Part shown: piece by piece, positions 17,000 to 24,922 of the stretch
Layout of the letters: every line of letters begins with the position of its first letter
Position numbering within the stretch: the stretch's first letter is position 1
Source of the DNA: Lachnospiraceae bacterium
Lineage (GTDB): Bacteria > Bacillota > Clostridia > Lachnospirales > Lachnospiraceae
Assembly: GCA_022796795.1 (NCBI GenBank)
Contig: JAAWJI010000040.1
Coordinates: 1 to 38,691 of the forward strand
Direction: 5' to 3'
Length of the DNA: 38,691 nucleotides
Made by a program: the position numbers and the translations under genes
Notes under the pieces: model-generated
What the model was told of the DNA's origin: nothing
The model's input: only the letters and a program-made list of their open reading frames with translations
The model's database searches: none

Positions 17000-17057
17000 G
17001 AGAAAAAGTCCTCCTGACAAAGGAATGTTTGGGAGATTGGAAAGCGAGGAGATTCCT

Positions 17058-17399
17058 ATGGTAAGAAAGACCACGACACGGATTGTAGAGAACGCAAGAG
17101 GGGGAGCAGGCACGGTAGAGTTCCACGACATTCTTTCTGGGGAGGAGATGAACGGCCACGGCAGACTGTATGCCAAGACCGTCATCCGGCCTCACAGCAG
17201 CATTGGCTTCCATGTGCATGAGAAGGACACGGAGCCCTATTACATCCTGGAGGGCCACGGCGTATTTGTGGACAACGATCAGAGCCGTACAGAGGTGGGC
17301 CCGGGAGATGTATGCGTCATTGAGGTGGGACAAGGACATGCCATAGAGAACAACAGCGACGAGGATCTGGTTCTGATGGCTCTCATCTACAACGCGTAA
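17058..17399 (+). CDS. Small cupin domain protein
   Basis: The 113-residue protein is a single cupin barrel. Motif 1 is visible as IGFHVHEKDTEPYYILEGHG (about residues 53-72), with the metal-ligand pattern H-x-H-x5-E, and motif 2 as GPGDVCVIEVGQGHAIEN. Such stand-alone cupins bind a metal and a small sugar or carboxylate; the substrate is unknown. The start at 17058 is set by GAGGAG 7 bases upstream. The 3' end overlaps the convergent DUF5721-like gene by 17 bases. Confidence 0.85.
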   Translation: MVRKTTTRIVENARGGAGTVEFHDILSGEEMNGHGRLYAKTVIRPHSSIGFHVHEKDTEPYYILEGHGVFVDNDQSRTEVGPGDVCVIEVGQGHAIENNSDEDLVLMALIYNA

Positions 17400-17892
17400 G
17401 GAAGGCGATTTCCTTCTGCTTGAGAAAACGCTGTACCATGGCGTCCCAGGCATGATCCAGGGACTTGTCTGTGGTAAAGAGGCGCAGGGAGATGCCGGTG
17501 GTGAGCTGGATTCCCGTTTGGCTGTAGTGGAGATTGAGAAACAGACCCGCCACGTCCGTCGGGGACAGGCTGACACCGCTCTGTGCCAGCAGCTTTTCCG
17601 TGTTGGAATCCGACAGCCGGAAGCTGAATTTAAAGCTTAAGGGAGCCTTCTTTCCCTTGATAAAATCAAAACAGAAGGGGCGTAAGACCCGCCAGCATAC
17701 ATAGGGCTGCTCCTTCATTCCCAGCTCCTCCAGCTCTTCGGCGGAGTAAAAATCCGGGTTCAGATGTCCGTCCAGCAATAGGGTGCTGTGGGTGCGGATA
17801 CTTCCCTCAAGGACCCAGAAGGGGTCAAAAACCTCCTGAAGAAAAAGCTTGGAGGTAAAATCTTTCGTATCTTCTATCTGTAGAGCAATCAA
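17383..17892 (-). CDS. DUF5721-like protein of unknown function
   Basis: The 169-residue protein resembles, as I recall it, a Lachnospiraceae family listed as DUF5721, with the ending SLDHAWDAMVQRFLKQKEIAF and the start DTKDFTSKLFL. No catalytic motif, signal peptide or membrane segment is visible. It starts with TTG at 17892, preceded by AAAGGAG nine bases upstream. It lies 50 bases after the pyridoxal kinase gene in the same orientation and may be its third operon member. The tail overlaps the convergent cupin gene. No function is assigned. Confidence 0.7.
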   Translation of the reverse strand: MIALQIEDTKDFTSKLFLQEVFDPFWVLEGSIRTHSTLLLDGHLNPDFYSAEELEELGMKEQPYVCWRVLRPFCFDFIKGKKAPLSFKFSFRLSDSNTEKLLAQSGVSLSPTDVAGLFLNLHYSQTGIQLTTGISLRLFTTDKSLDHAWDAMVQRFLKQKEIAFLTRCR

Positions 17893-17942
17893 AACAGAGA
17901 ACTCCTTTCCTTACCCGCGAAACGGGATCCCTTGTTTCCATT

Positions 17943-18830
17943 TTAATAGGGAGAGGAGGGGAAGTCAAACAAAAAATCCAGATAATTTTCCAGACATACG
18001 CCCTCAACTTCCGGAATATCCAGGGCATCGGAGCCCCGGATGCATAAGGAAATGAAATCCGCAGCCTTTTTCACAGAATCCTCAAAGGAAACGCCCCTGA
18101 CTGCATCTGCAGCCAGGATAGAGGCGAATATATCCCCTGTTCCGTGGCGGCAGGAGCCTGCCTCAGGAGAGAAGAGAGACAGGGTGTGCAAGATGCTGCC
18201 CTGGCTTTCCTGCTGAGAGATAAAATTCAGAAAATCAGAAGAGCCCTTTTTTGATTCGCCGCGCCGCAGTCCTGTGATTACAATTTTTCCGGGCCCCAGG
18301 GCGTGAAGCTTCCTGCATAACTCCTGTAGCTTTGTTTCCTGCCAGACGTCGCCGGTGTAGAGAGTGCCGGTGAGCAGACAGGCCTCCGTAATATTGGGGG
18401 TGATCAGATCTGCCAGGGCGACCAGATCCCGAAGAGCGCTGCAGTATTCTGGCTGTACAGGCCCGTAGGTGCGGCCGTGATCCCCCATAACAGGATCCAG
18501 GAGCACCATAGGGCAGCCTTTTTCCCGCTGGCTTTTGATAAAAGAGGCCACCAGAGGAATCTCTTCCTTTTCCCCTAAAAATCCGCAGTAAATACCGTCA
18601 AAGACAAATCCCAGGGCCTTCCACTGGGCAAAGTATTCTGCCATCTGTTTTGTAAAATCCACCTTATAATAGGAAGAAAAACCTGTGTGGTTGGAAAAGA
18701 TGGCAGTGGGCGCCGGACAGGCCTGCACTCTCATGGCGCTGAGAATGGGCAACGCCTCTGTGGTGGAACAGCGCCCGTAGCCGGCAAAGCTGTTGATGAC
18801 TGCAATTTTTGGGGGAATTTGATGTTTCAT
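17943..18830 (-). CDS. pdxY: Pyridoxal/pyridoxamine kinase
   Basis: The 295-residue protein is a ribokinase-fold vitamin B6 kinase: INSFAGYGRCS near the start, DPVMGDHGRTY (112-122), LITPNITEA and the catalytic GTGDIFAS with D233. It phosphorylates pyridoxal or pyridoxamine to the 5'-phosphate using ATP. It lies 16 bases after an ECF-transporter S component gene, which suggests linked uptake and trapping of vitamin B6. PdxY and PdxK types are hard to separate by eye, so the symbol is tentative. Confidence 0.85.
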   Translation of the reverse strand: MKHQIPPKIAVINSFAGYGRCSTTEALPILSAMRVQACPAPTAIFSNHTGFSSYYKVDFTKQMAEYFAQWKALGFVFDGIYCGFLGEKEEIPLVASFIKSQREKGCPMVLLDPVMGDHGRTYGPVQPEYCSALRDLVALADLITPNITEACLLTGTLYTGDVWQETKLQELCRKLHALGPGKIVITGLRRGESKKGSSDFLNFISQQESQGSILHTLSLFSPEAGSCRHGTGDIFASILAADAVRGVSFEDSVKKAADFISLCIRGSDALDIPEVEGVCLENYLDFLFDFPSSPY

Positions 18831-18846
18831 AGCGCTCCTGCTTTCC

Positions 18847-19458
18847 TTAAGCTTTTTGCACTATTTTACTCCCTTTTTTTCCGTTCGTAAAGAAGAGACC
18901 GGATTTTTTCAGCGCAGGCAGCAAAGCCAGGTAGACCAGGACAGACACCAGGGTGGAGGTGGCCGCATTGATGCTGGTGGAGGTAATGTTCCAGGCCAGG
19001 GTCACGTCCGCCGCAGGCTTTCCGATAATGTAAAGCTTATAGAAATAACCTATTAGGGGATCAAAGATCACGTTGAACAGCAGACCTCCAACCGCCGCCA
19101 GGGAAGCCCATTTGGCAATGTCCCGGCGATCCGTTTTCTGGGTGATATGGCCCAGGTTATGAGCGATAAACCCGGTGATGAGCCCAATGCAGAATTTTAA
19201 CAGGAAGGTTTTGGGCGCATAGATGATGTAGATGGGATCCATAAGATCCCCGATGGTCATGCCCAGGGCCCCGCCCAGGCCCCCCAGGAAGCCTCCCAGA
19301 ACCAGGGCGCCTAGGACGCATACTGCGTTGCCCAGGTGGATGGAGGTGGCGTCTCCTCCGGGCAGGGGAATTTTGATCTGTAAAAAGGTAAATACCACAT
19401 AGGATAAAGCTGCAAACAGACCGGTCATTACAAGCTTTTGTACGTTGTCGTTTCTCAT
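18847..19458 (-). CDS. ECF transporter S component, probably vitamin B6-specific
   Basis: The 203-residue membrane protein has about six hydrophobic segments and the S-component features LVMTGLFAALSYVVFTFLQI at the N-terminus and LGNAVCVLGALVLGGFLGGLGGALGMTIGD. S components bind a vitamin and dock to a shared energising module (EcfA, EcfA', EcfT), which is not in this window. Adjacency to pyridoxal kinase points to a pyridoxine-type substrate; hydroxymethylpyrimidine is an alternative for related proteins. The start has AAGGAGGAG upstream. A dyad at the promoter and a leader hairpin suggest regulation. Confidence 0.8.
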   Translation of the reverse strand: MRNDNVQKLVMTGLFAALSYVVFTFLQIKIPLPGGDATSIHLGNAVCVLGALVLGGFLGGLGGALGMTIGDLMDPIYIIYAPKTFLLKFCIGLITGFIAHNLGHITQKTDRRDIAKWASLAAVGGLLFNVIFDPLIGYFYKLYIIGKPAADVTLAWNITSTSINAATSTLVSVLVYLALLPALKKSGLFFTNGKKGSKIVQKA

Positions 19459-19488
19459 AAGTGTTCTCCTCCTTAATCATAGTGAATG

Positions 19489-19519
19489 GGAACGCACTCC
19501 ATTTGGAAACCTGCGTTCC
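19489..19519 (-). promoter_or_regulatory. Leader hairpin before the ECF S component gene
   Basis: A perfect 8-bp stem GGAACGCA/TGCGTTCC closes a 15-base loop that can itself pair (TCCA/TGGA). It starts about 10 bases into the predicted transcript and ends 15 bases before the ribosome site. Confidence 0.5.
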
Positions 19520-19535
19520 GCCTGAATTTGATCTT

Positions 19536-19570
19536 AGTATACAGGAAAGTGGCATGATTAAAAGTGCCAC
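19536..19570 (-). promoter_or_regulatory. Predicted promoter and operator dyad of the vitamin B6 operon
   Basis: On the minus strand a -10 hexamer TATACT (19541-19536) lacks a good -35. The -35 region is occupied by an inverted repeat GTGGCA-N10-TGCCAC (19549-19570), which can also be read as two AAAGTG direct repeats 15 bases apart. This placement suggests control by a regulator. Confidence 0.5.
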
Positions 19571-19696
19571 ATTCTTACTTTTTGACCAGGCCAGAGAAAA
19601 CAGAAAATCCAAAAAGACAATGTGAGGATTACCTGTTTTTATCCATATTGTTTCCTGGTTGTCTGTAAAAATCAGACAAAAAAATAATTGAAAGAA

Positions 19697-19730
19697 CTAA
19701 AAAAGTGGTGAATAGTACAAAAAACAGGTG
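19697..19730 (+). promoter_or_regulatory. Direct repeats, candidate binding site of the AraC-type response regulator
   Basis: CTAAAAAAGTGGTG (19697-19710) and ACAAAAAACAGGTG (19717-19730) agree at 10 of 14 positions and lie exactly 20 bases apart, two helical turns. They sit about 45-78 bases upstream of the predicted transcription start. AraC-family regulators typically bind such tandem sites. Confidence 0.4.
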
Positions 19731-19762
19731 GATTTTCCATCCCAATTTTGAAAGAAGAAAGA

Positions 19763-19768
19763 TATAAT
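19763..19768 (+). promoter_or_regulatory. -10 hexamer of the ABC transporter operon
   Basis: TATAAT is a perfect -10 hexamer but no good -35 lies 16-18 bases upstream, which fits an activator-dependent promoter. Transcription would start near 19775. Confidence 0.45.
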
Positions 19769-19780
19769 TATCCTATAAAA

Positions 19781-19850
19781 GTTCAGCCAGACCGCACACA
19801 ACTGGCAAATCAAGTCTAAAAGCGCCTTTGCGAATAGGTGCGGGCTGAAC
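19781..19850 (+). promoter_or_regulatory. Candidate cis-regulatory RNA at the 5' end of the ABC transporter mRNA
   Basis: GTTCAGCC plus CGCAC (19781-19788, 19793-19797) pairs with GTGCG plus GGCTGAAC (19838-19850), a 13-bp helix with a four-base bulge AGAC. Inside it GCAAA can pair with TTTGC, and the apical loop contains GTCT (19814-19817), complementary to the bulge, allowing a pseudoknot. I do not recognise it as a known riboswitch class. Confidence 0.45.
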
Positions 19851-19881
19851 AGAAACTTTTTTACGAAGACTGGGAGGTAGA

Positions 19882-20901
19882 ATGATGACGGAAAACAAAA
19901 AAGGGACAAAAGAAGCCGCGGAGAAAAAGGCGGCGCCCCAGGCTCTGCAGTATATGCGCCGTTTTATGAGTAATTACGCGATCCTGTACGCCATTGTGAT
20001 TTTGTGTATTTTGTTATCCCTGACAACGGACAAGTTTTTGCAGGTATCCAATCTGGTGAATGTGCTGCGGCAGAATTCCATGGTCGTCATGCTGGCTATC
20101 GGTGAATTCTTTGTGCTGGTGTCCGGCAGCCTGGATATTTCCACAGGCGCTATTGTGGCTCTGGTCAGCATTTTGTTTTCCAAGATGATGGTAGAGCTAA
20201 GCCTTCCGCCCTTGCTGGCGGCCTTGCTGGCCATTCTTCTGGGCATGTTTATTGGTTTGCTCAACGGGCTGATTATTACCAGGCTTAAGATTCCGGCAAT
20301 GATCGCCACTCTGGCCATGCAGTATGTGTGTAACGGAGCTGTGTACCTGATCAGCGGCGGCTATGCCGTATCAGGGCTGCCGGATTCCATTGCCTTTCTG
20401 GGAAAGGGAAATGTGCTGGGTTTAAGCTGGCTTCCCTGGCCGGTGCTGCTTATGCTGATCCTGGCTGTGATCGCCCATGTGGTTTCCCAGAAGACAACCT
20501 TTGGACGCTCTTTGTACGCCATTGGAGGAAATGTGGAGGCAGCCTATCTGTCGGGTATCCGGGATAAGCGGATTCTCACCTCCGCTCACGTGATCTGCGG
20601 CGGTCTTGCGGCTTCGGCCAGTATTGTGCTCACCTCCAGGCTGGCGTCCGGACAGGTGAACGCAGGTCTTGGATGGGAGTTTGAGGCCATTATCGGAGCC
20701 ATTATCGGAGGCGTCAGTATTACGGGAGGCCGGGGCCGGGTGTTCGGAGCCGTGTTCGGCACCTTCCTGGTGGGAATCCTGGTAAACGGAATGACCTTGA
20801 ATGACATTGACTCCAATGTACAGAAGATTGTAAAGGGCCTGGTGCTGATTTTTGCCATCGCCTTCGACATCTATGCGGTCAACAAGAAGAATAAACGCTA
20901 G
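19882..20901 (+). CDS. Sugar ABC transporter permease (RbsC-like)
   Basis: The 339-residue protein has about nine or ten membrane segments and the ribose/galactose-type permease features LVSGSLDISTGAIVALVSI and the loop FGRSLYAIGGNVEAAYLSGI that contacts the ATPase. It forms the membrane channel of a carbohydrate importer of the RbsABC class. It is first in the operon, followed after 41 bases by the ATPase gene. Starting at the ATG at 19882 with GGGAGG upstream is well supported; an ATG three bases later is also usable. Confidence 0.92.
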   Translation: MMTENKKGTKEAAEKKAAPQALQYMRRFMSNYAILYAIVILCILLSLTTDKFLQVSNLVNVLRQNSMVVMLAIGEFFVLVSGSLDISTGAIVALVSILFSKMMVELSLPPLLAALLAILLGMFIGLLNGLIITRLKIPAMIATLAMQYVCNGAVYLISGGYAVSGLPDSIAFLGKGNVLGLSWLPWPVLLMLILAVIAHVVSQKTTFGRSLYAIGGNVEAAYLSGIRDKRILTSAHVICGGLAASASIVLTSRLASGQVNAGLGWEFEAIIGAIIGGVSITGGRGRVFGAVFGTFLVGILVNGMTLNDIDSNVQKIVKGLVLIFAIAFDIYAVNKKNKR

Positions 20902-20942
20902 TCAATGGGATCATGGCAGCAGGAAGCATGGGAGGAATGTAC

Positions 20943-22427
20943 ATGGAAGAGATCATCATCGCCATGAAGCAGGTGAGCAAGGAATTTCCTGGGGTCAAGG
21001 CCTTGCAGAATATTGATCTGGAGATCTGCCGGGGCGAGATTCACGGGCTTGTAGGGGAAAACGGAGCGGGCAAGTCCACGCTGATTAAGATTCTGGGAGG
21101 CTCCTATACGGCTACCAGCGGAGAGGTTTACATGGACGGGAGAAAACTGCAGATGCACGCCCCTCTGGACGCTCAGATGGCCGGGATCAGCGTGGTACAC
21201 CAGGAGCTGAAGCTGGTGGACGCCCTGACGGTTATGGAAAATATTTATCTGGGGCGGTGGCCCAAAAACTCTGCCCGCATGGTGGACTGGAAGGGCATGC
21301 GGGAGGCTGCCGGCAAACTTTTGCGGGATCTGGGGGTGGAGCTGGATCCGGAGGAGCTGGTGGGAAATCTGACGGTAGCCCAGAAGCAGATTGTGGAGAT
21401 CTGCAAGGTGCTGTCCACAAATGCCAGGTTTATCGTCATGGACGAGCCCTCGGCTGTGCTGACCCCCAGTGAAATGGATACCCTTTACACTATTATCCGG
21501 AAGCTTAAGGCGGACGGTATTACCATTCTCTATATCTCTCACCGCCTGGAGGAGATCTTTGCCCTGTGCGATCATGTGACGGTACTGCGGGACGGGCAGA
21601 AGATCACTACGGTGGAGGCAAAGGATGTGAGCCGTACGGAGCTGATCCACATGATGGTGGGCCGGGAGCTGGGCATTGAATACCCCAAGGAACAGGTGGA
21701 GCAGGGGGAGGTGATTCTCTCCGTGCGCAATCTGAACCGGCCGGGAGTTCTTACGGACATCAGCTTTGACCTGCATCGGGGAGAAATCCTGGGTTTTGCA
21801 GGTCTGGTGGGAGCAGGAAGGACCGAGGTAGCCCGGGCTATTATGGGAGCGGATCAGGGGGCCACAGGGGAAATCCTTCTCAAAGGCGAGCCCTATGAGA
21901 TCCGGGATGTTCCCACAGCCATTCACAAGGGCATTGGACTGGTATCCGAGGACCGGAAAAAAGAGGGGCTGGTGCTGAATCTGAGCATCAAGCAGAACCT
22001 GTCCATGGTAAATATGAAGCGGGTGCTGCGGAAAGGATTTTTTTCCGAGAAGCTGGAGAATGAGCTGGCAGAAAAGTATATTCGGGATCTGAATATTGTG
22101 ACGCCCTCCCCGGAGAAGGAGGTTATCTACCTGTCTGGTGGAAACCAGCAAAAGGTGGTTATCGGGAAGTGGCTCAATGCAGACTGTGATGTGCTGATTG
22201 TGGATGAGCCCACCCGGGGGATTGACGTGGGGGCAAAGAAGGAAATCTACACCATTATGTGTGAGCTTGTGAAGGCGGGAAAGGCCATTATCATGATTTC
22301 CTCGGAGATGCCGGAGCTTTTGGGCATGTGCGACCGGATTCTGGTCATGCATGACGGCCGGCTTACGGGAAGCTTTGATATAGAAGAGGCCACCCAGGAT
22401 AAGCTGATGGAAAAGGCCATTCAGTAG
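20943..22427 (+). CDS. Sugar ABC transporter ATP-binding protein, two ABC domains (RbsA/MglA-like)
   Basis: The 494-residue protein carries two ABC cassettes. Domain 1 has Walker A GENGAGKST (38-46), a divergent signature NLTVAQKQIVE and Walker B IVMDEPSAV; domain 2 has a degenerate P-loop GLVGAGRTE, signature LSGGNQQKVV and Walker B LIVDEPTRGID, the usual asymmetry in the sugar-importer class. The start at 20943 is chosen for GGAGG seven bases upstream; an in-frame start 30 bases earlier lacks such a site. The oxidoreductase gene follows after 62 bases. Confidence 0.93.
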   Translation: MEEIIIAMKQVSKEFPGVKALQNIDLEICRGEIHGLVGENGAGKSTLIKILGGSYTATSGEVYMDGRKLQMHAPLDAQMAGISVVHQELKLVDALTVMENIYLGRWPKNSARMVDWKGMREAAGKLLRDLGVELDPEELVGNLTVAQKQIVEICKVLSTNARFIVMDEPSAVLTPSEMDTLYTIIRKLKADGITILYISHRLEEIFALCDHVTVLRDGQKITTVEAKDVSRTELIHMMVGRELGIEYPKEQVEQGEVILSVRNLNRPGVLTDISFDLHRGEILGFAGLVGAGRTEVARAIMGADQGATGEILLKGEPYEIRDVPTAIHKGIGLVSEDRKKEGLVLNLSIKQNLSMVNMKRVLRKGFFSEKLENELAEKYIRDLNIVTPSPEKEVIYLSGGNQQKVVIGKWLNADCDVLIVDEPTRGIDVGAKKEIYTIMCELVKAGKAIIMISSEMPELLGMCDRILVMHDGRLTGSFDIEEATQDKLMEKAIQ

Positions 22428-22489
22428 GCAGCTTTCCCTGGGGCAAAGAAAGGATTGGCAGGAAAAGGACAGAAAGGTGGTAAAAAAGG

Positions 22490-23593
22490 ATGGATGTGGT
22501 AAGACTAGGAGTGGTTGGATGCGGGTTTATCTCCGGAATTCACGAGCAGGCCTTTGCAAAGCTTAAAGGCAAGATGGAGATTGTGGGCTGCTGCGACCTG
22601 ATTTTGGAGCGGGCGGAGCATATGGCAAAGACTGTGGGCTGCGATTTTGTCTGCACGGATTACCGGGAGCTCTTTGACCGGGTGGACGCAGTGCTGCTGG
22701 CAGTGCCCCACCAGGAGCATTTCCCCATTGGCAGTGATTTTATCCGCCACAAAAAGCATGTGCTGATGGAAAAGCCCATGGCAGTCGATGAGCAGGAATG
22801 CCTGGATTTGATTCACCTGGCAAAGGAGTACGAAGTAAAATTTATGGTGGCCTACATTATGCGCTATCATCCCATGTGCGCCAAGCTTAAGGAGATCGTG
22901 GACGACAAGCGGTATGGGGAACTGTTTCAGATGTCCATCTGGACCGAGCAGTTTACCAAGGCCCCGGATTATGACTATAGCGCCAAGGCATTGGGAGGAG
23001 GACAGTTCTTCAGCCACGGCTGTCACTATGTGGATCTTTTATTGTGGTACATGGGAGAGCCGGTAAAAGGTTCCCACCTGGGTACAGGCCTGTGCACGCC
23101 CTGGATCGAATGGGAGGGCACCAGCAACGCCATTTTCGAGTTTGAGGGAGGAAAGCTGGCCTATCATTTCGGCACCTGGGGCACTGTGGGAACCCGGCAC
23201 AGCTATGCCATTCACGCCTTTTTCGAGAAGGGAATGGTGGAGTGCTGTCTGAACGAGGGGAAAATGTATCTCCACAAGACCCAGAATCTGTCCAGCTATT
23301 TCGAAAAATCGGATATTGAGGAACTGATCTTCACCTGTGAGCCCACGGGACATTTGCCCTGGTATGAGCTGAACCATTTTGCAGATTGCGTGCTGAAGGA
23401 TCAGGAGCCCCTGACCTCAGGAGCCACGACGCTTCAGGGACACCGGGTGATCTGGAGAATGTACGCGGCGGAGGCAAAAGATCAGGTGGCGGATCTTCAA
23501 GGGTTATCCCTGTATGGAGATTGGGACCGGATGGACGGGCCGGGAGAGCCCTGGAGCGTTCCGCTGTTAAAGCGGATGAGGGAAAATCCGTAA
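22490..23593 (+). CDS. Gfo/Idh/MocA family oxidoreductase
   Basis: The 367-residue protein has an N-terminal Rossmann domain (LGVVGCGFISGIHEQAF) and the family signature MEKPMAVDEQE, where the lysine is catalytic, followed by the GFO/IDH/MocA C-terminal domain with GGGQFFSHGCHYVD. Members oxidise or reduce sugars, inositols or their derivatives with NAD(P). Being inserted between the transporter's ATPase and binding-protein genes, it probably acts on the imported sugar or cyclitol. The specific substrate is unknown. Confidence 0.88.
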   Translation: MDVVRLGVVGCGFISGIHEQAFAKLKGKMEIVGCCDLILERAEHMAKTVGCDFVCTDYRELFDRVDAVLLAVPHQEHFPIGSDFIRHKKHVLMEKPMAVDEQECLDLIHLAKEYEVKFMVAYIMRYHPMCAKLKEIVDDKRYGELFQMSIWTEQFTKAPDYDYSAKALGGGQFFSHGCHYVDLLLWYMGEPVKGSHLGTGLCTPWIEWEGTSNAIFEFEGGKLAYHFGTWGTVGTRHSYAIHAFFEKGMVECCLNEGKMYLHKTQNLSSYFEKSDIEELIFTCEPTGHLPWYELNHFADCVLKDQEPLTSGATTLQGHRVIWRMYAAEAKDQVADLQGLSLYGDWDRMDGPGEPWSVPLLKRMRENP

Positions 23594-23656
23594 ACCGTCA
23601 GATTGGGGAACTCTCTGTGAGTCAAATACCCCAGAGAAAGGGGATTTGAACCAGGC

Positions 23657-23698
23657 GGCAGCGATGCAACGCCTGTAATGGCCACATGGCACGCTGCC
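23657..23698 (+). promoter_or_regulatory. Stem-loop in front of the substrate-binding protein gene
   Basis: GGCAGCG (23657-23663) pairs with CGCTGCC (23692-23698) in the 135-base gap before the binding-protein gene. It ends about 15 bases before the strong AAAGGAGGA ribosome site and has no T-tract, so it is more likely an mRNA processing or stability element than a terminator. Confidence 0.35.
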
Positions 23699-23728
23699 GG
23701 CGGGAATAAAAAAAGGAGGATATGGAAA

Positions 23729-24781
23729 ATGAAAAAAAGAATTGCTTTGCTGCTCAGTGTATGCATGACGCTGGGACTGCTTGCAGGCTGTTCCAAGAAG
23801 GAGGAGTCTGCACCGGCCCCGGAGGCGCCGGCCCAGGAAGAACAGCCTGCCCAGGAGGAGAAGGAACCGGAGGCAGGAGACGAGAAGGGGGATGGAAAGT
23901 ACACCTTTGGCGTGTCCTTATTTTACCGCTCGGATGAATTTTACGTGGACATTGAGAACATGATGAAGGTTTACGGGGAAGAGGCCGGGGTGGAGCTGAT
24001 TATCCAGGATGCCAACTGCGATGCCAGCACTCAGATGCGCCAGTTTGAGGATTTTATTCAGATGGGTGTGGACGCCATTTTGTTTTCCCCCTGCGACCCG
24101 GCGGCCTGCGCTTCCGCTGTGGAGGCCGCCAATGAGGCGGGAATCCCTGTGTTTACCTATGACGGAACCGTGGAGGACAACTCGGGAATTACCTCCGGCA
24201 TGTACAGCGATTTCCATGCAGACGGCTATGACGCGGGAACCTGGGCCAAGAAATACATTGAGGAAAATCTGGGTGGAAAGGCCAATGTGGCGATCCTGGA
24301 TTACCCTGCGTCTCCCATTGTGTGCGGACAGCGGGCAGACGGCTTCCAGGAGGCCGTGGAAGAGCTGGAGGGCGTGAAGGTGGTAGCCCGCCAGGATGGA
24401 AAGGCTACCCGGACCGGAGGCATGGAGGTGATGGAAAACATTCTGACGGCAAATAATAACGAAGTGGATCTGGTGTTTGCCATCAACTATGAATCAGGCG
24501 CAGGCGCGGCAGCTGCCATAGAAGCAGCAGACGCCAAGGGCGGCGTGGTATGCGTGGCCTGGGGCGAGGAGGCTCTGCAAAAGGTGGAGAACAACGATCC
24601 CTATCTCAAGGGCGTGCTCCTGGGCGATCCCTCCGATCAGGCGGAGATCATCAATGTGGCAAAGGATTATCTGGATGGCAAGGACATTGAGAAGGAGACA
24701 TATTACAGCTATTATATGGTAACTTCGGAAGACTTGAATGAGAAGATTGACTGGAAGGCAATCATTGATCTGCGCAATTAA
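23729..24781 (+). CDS. Sugar-binding lipoprotein of the ABC transporter (RbsB-like)
   Basis: The 350-residue protein begins with a lipoprotein signal peptide ending LLAGC (acylated Cys21), then an Ala/Pro/Glu-rich linker (about 22-50) and a periplasmic-binding-protein type 1 domain (FGVSLFYRSDEFYVDIENMM, GVDAILFSPCDP, VFTYDGTVEDNSG). It captures the sugar outside the cell and delivers it to the permease. The start at 23729 has AAAGGAGGA upstream. It is unusual in being the fourth gene; a terminator follows, separating it from the sensor genes. Confidence 0.93.
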   Translation: MKKRIALLLSVCMTLGLLAGCSKKEESAPAPEAPAQEEQPAQEEKEPEAGDEKGDGKYTFGVSLFYRSDEFYVDIENMMKVYGEEAGVELIIQDANCDASTQMRQFEDFIQMGVDAILFSPCDPAACASAVEAANEAGIPVFTYDGTVEDNSGITSGMYSDFHADGYDAGTWAKKYIEENLGGKANVAILDYPASPIVCGQRADGFQEAVEELEGVKVVARQDGKATRTGGMEVMENILTANNNEVDLVFAINYESGAGAAAAIEAADAKGGVVCVAWGEEALQKVENNDPYLKGVLLGDPSDQAEIINVAKDYLDGKDIEKETYYSYYMVTSEDLNEKIDWKAIIDLRN

Positions 24782-24799
24782 GTGAGAATCATTCCCGGA

Positions 24800-24834
24800 G
24801 GATGCAGTCTTGAAAAAGGGACTGCATCCTTTTT
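24800..24834 (+). terminator. Terminator between the transporter genes and the sensor kinase gene
   Basis: A perfect 10-bp stem GGATGCAGTC (24800-24809) with GACTGCATCC (24820-24829), a ten-base loop and TTTTT. It should reduce, or end, transcription into the two-component genes. Confidence 0.9.
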
Positions 24835-24922
24835 GGGCGCAAGACGTGGAAGCGGAAGTGAGATTCCCGGAGGATCAAAAAGCTGCCCGGAGGGTGCTAA
24901 GAGCGCAAGGAAAGAGGAGAAT

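Noticed and set aside
19659..19679. Hairpin TTGTCTG-N7-CAGACAA considered as a terminator
   Set aside because: It is followed by A residues, not T residues, on the plus strand and by no T-tract on the minus strand; it may be an operator.
20898..22352. Long minus-strand open frame opposite the ABC ATPase
   Set aside because: Shadow of the double-cassette ATPase gene; no recognisable domain.
24782..24922. Upstream extension of the sensor kinase gene
   Set aside because: It would run through a terminator hairpin and lacks a ribosome site; ATG at 24923 has AGAGGAG and gives a normal YesM-type N-terminus.
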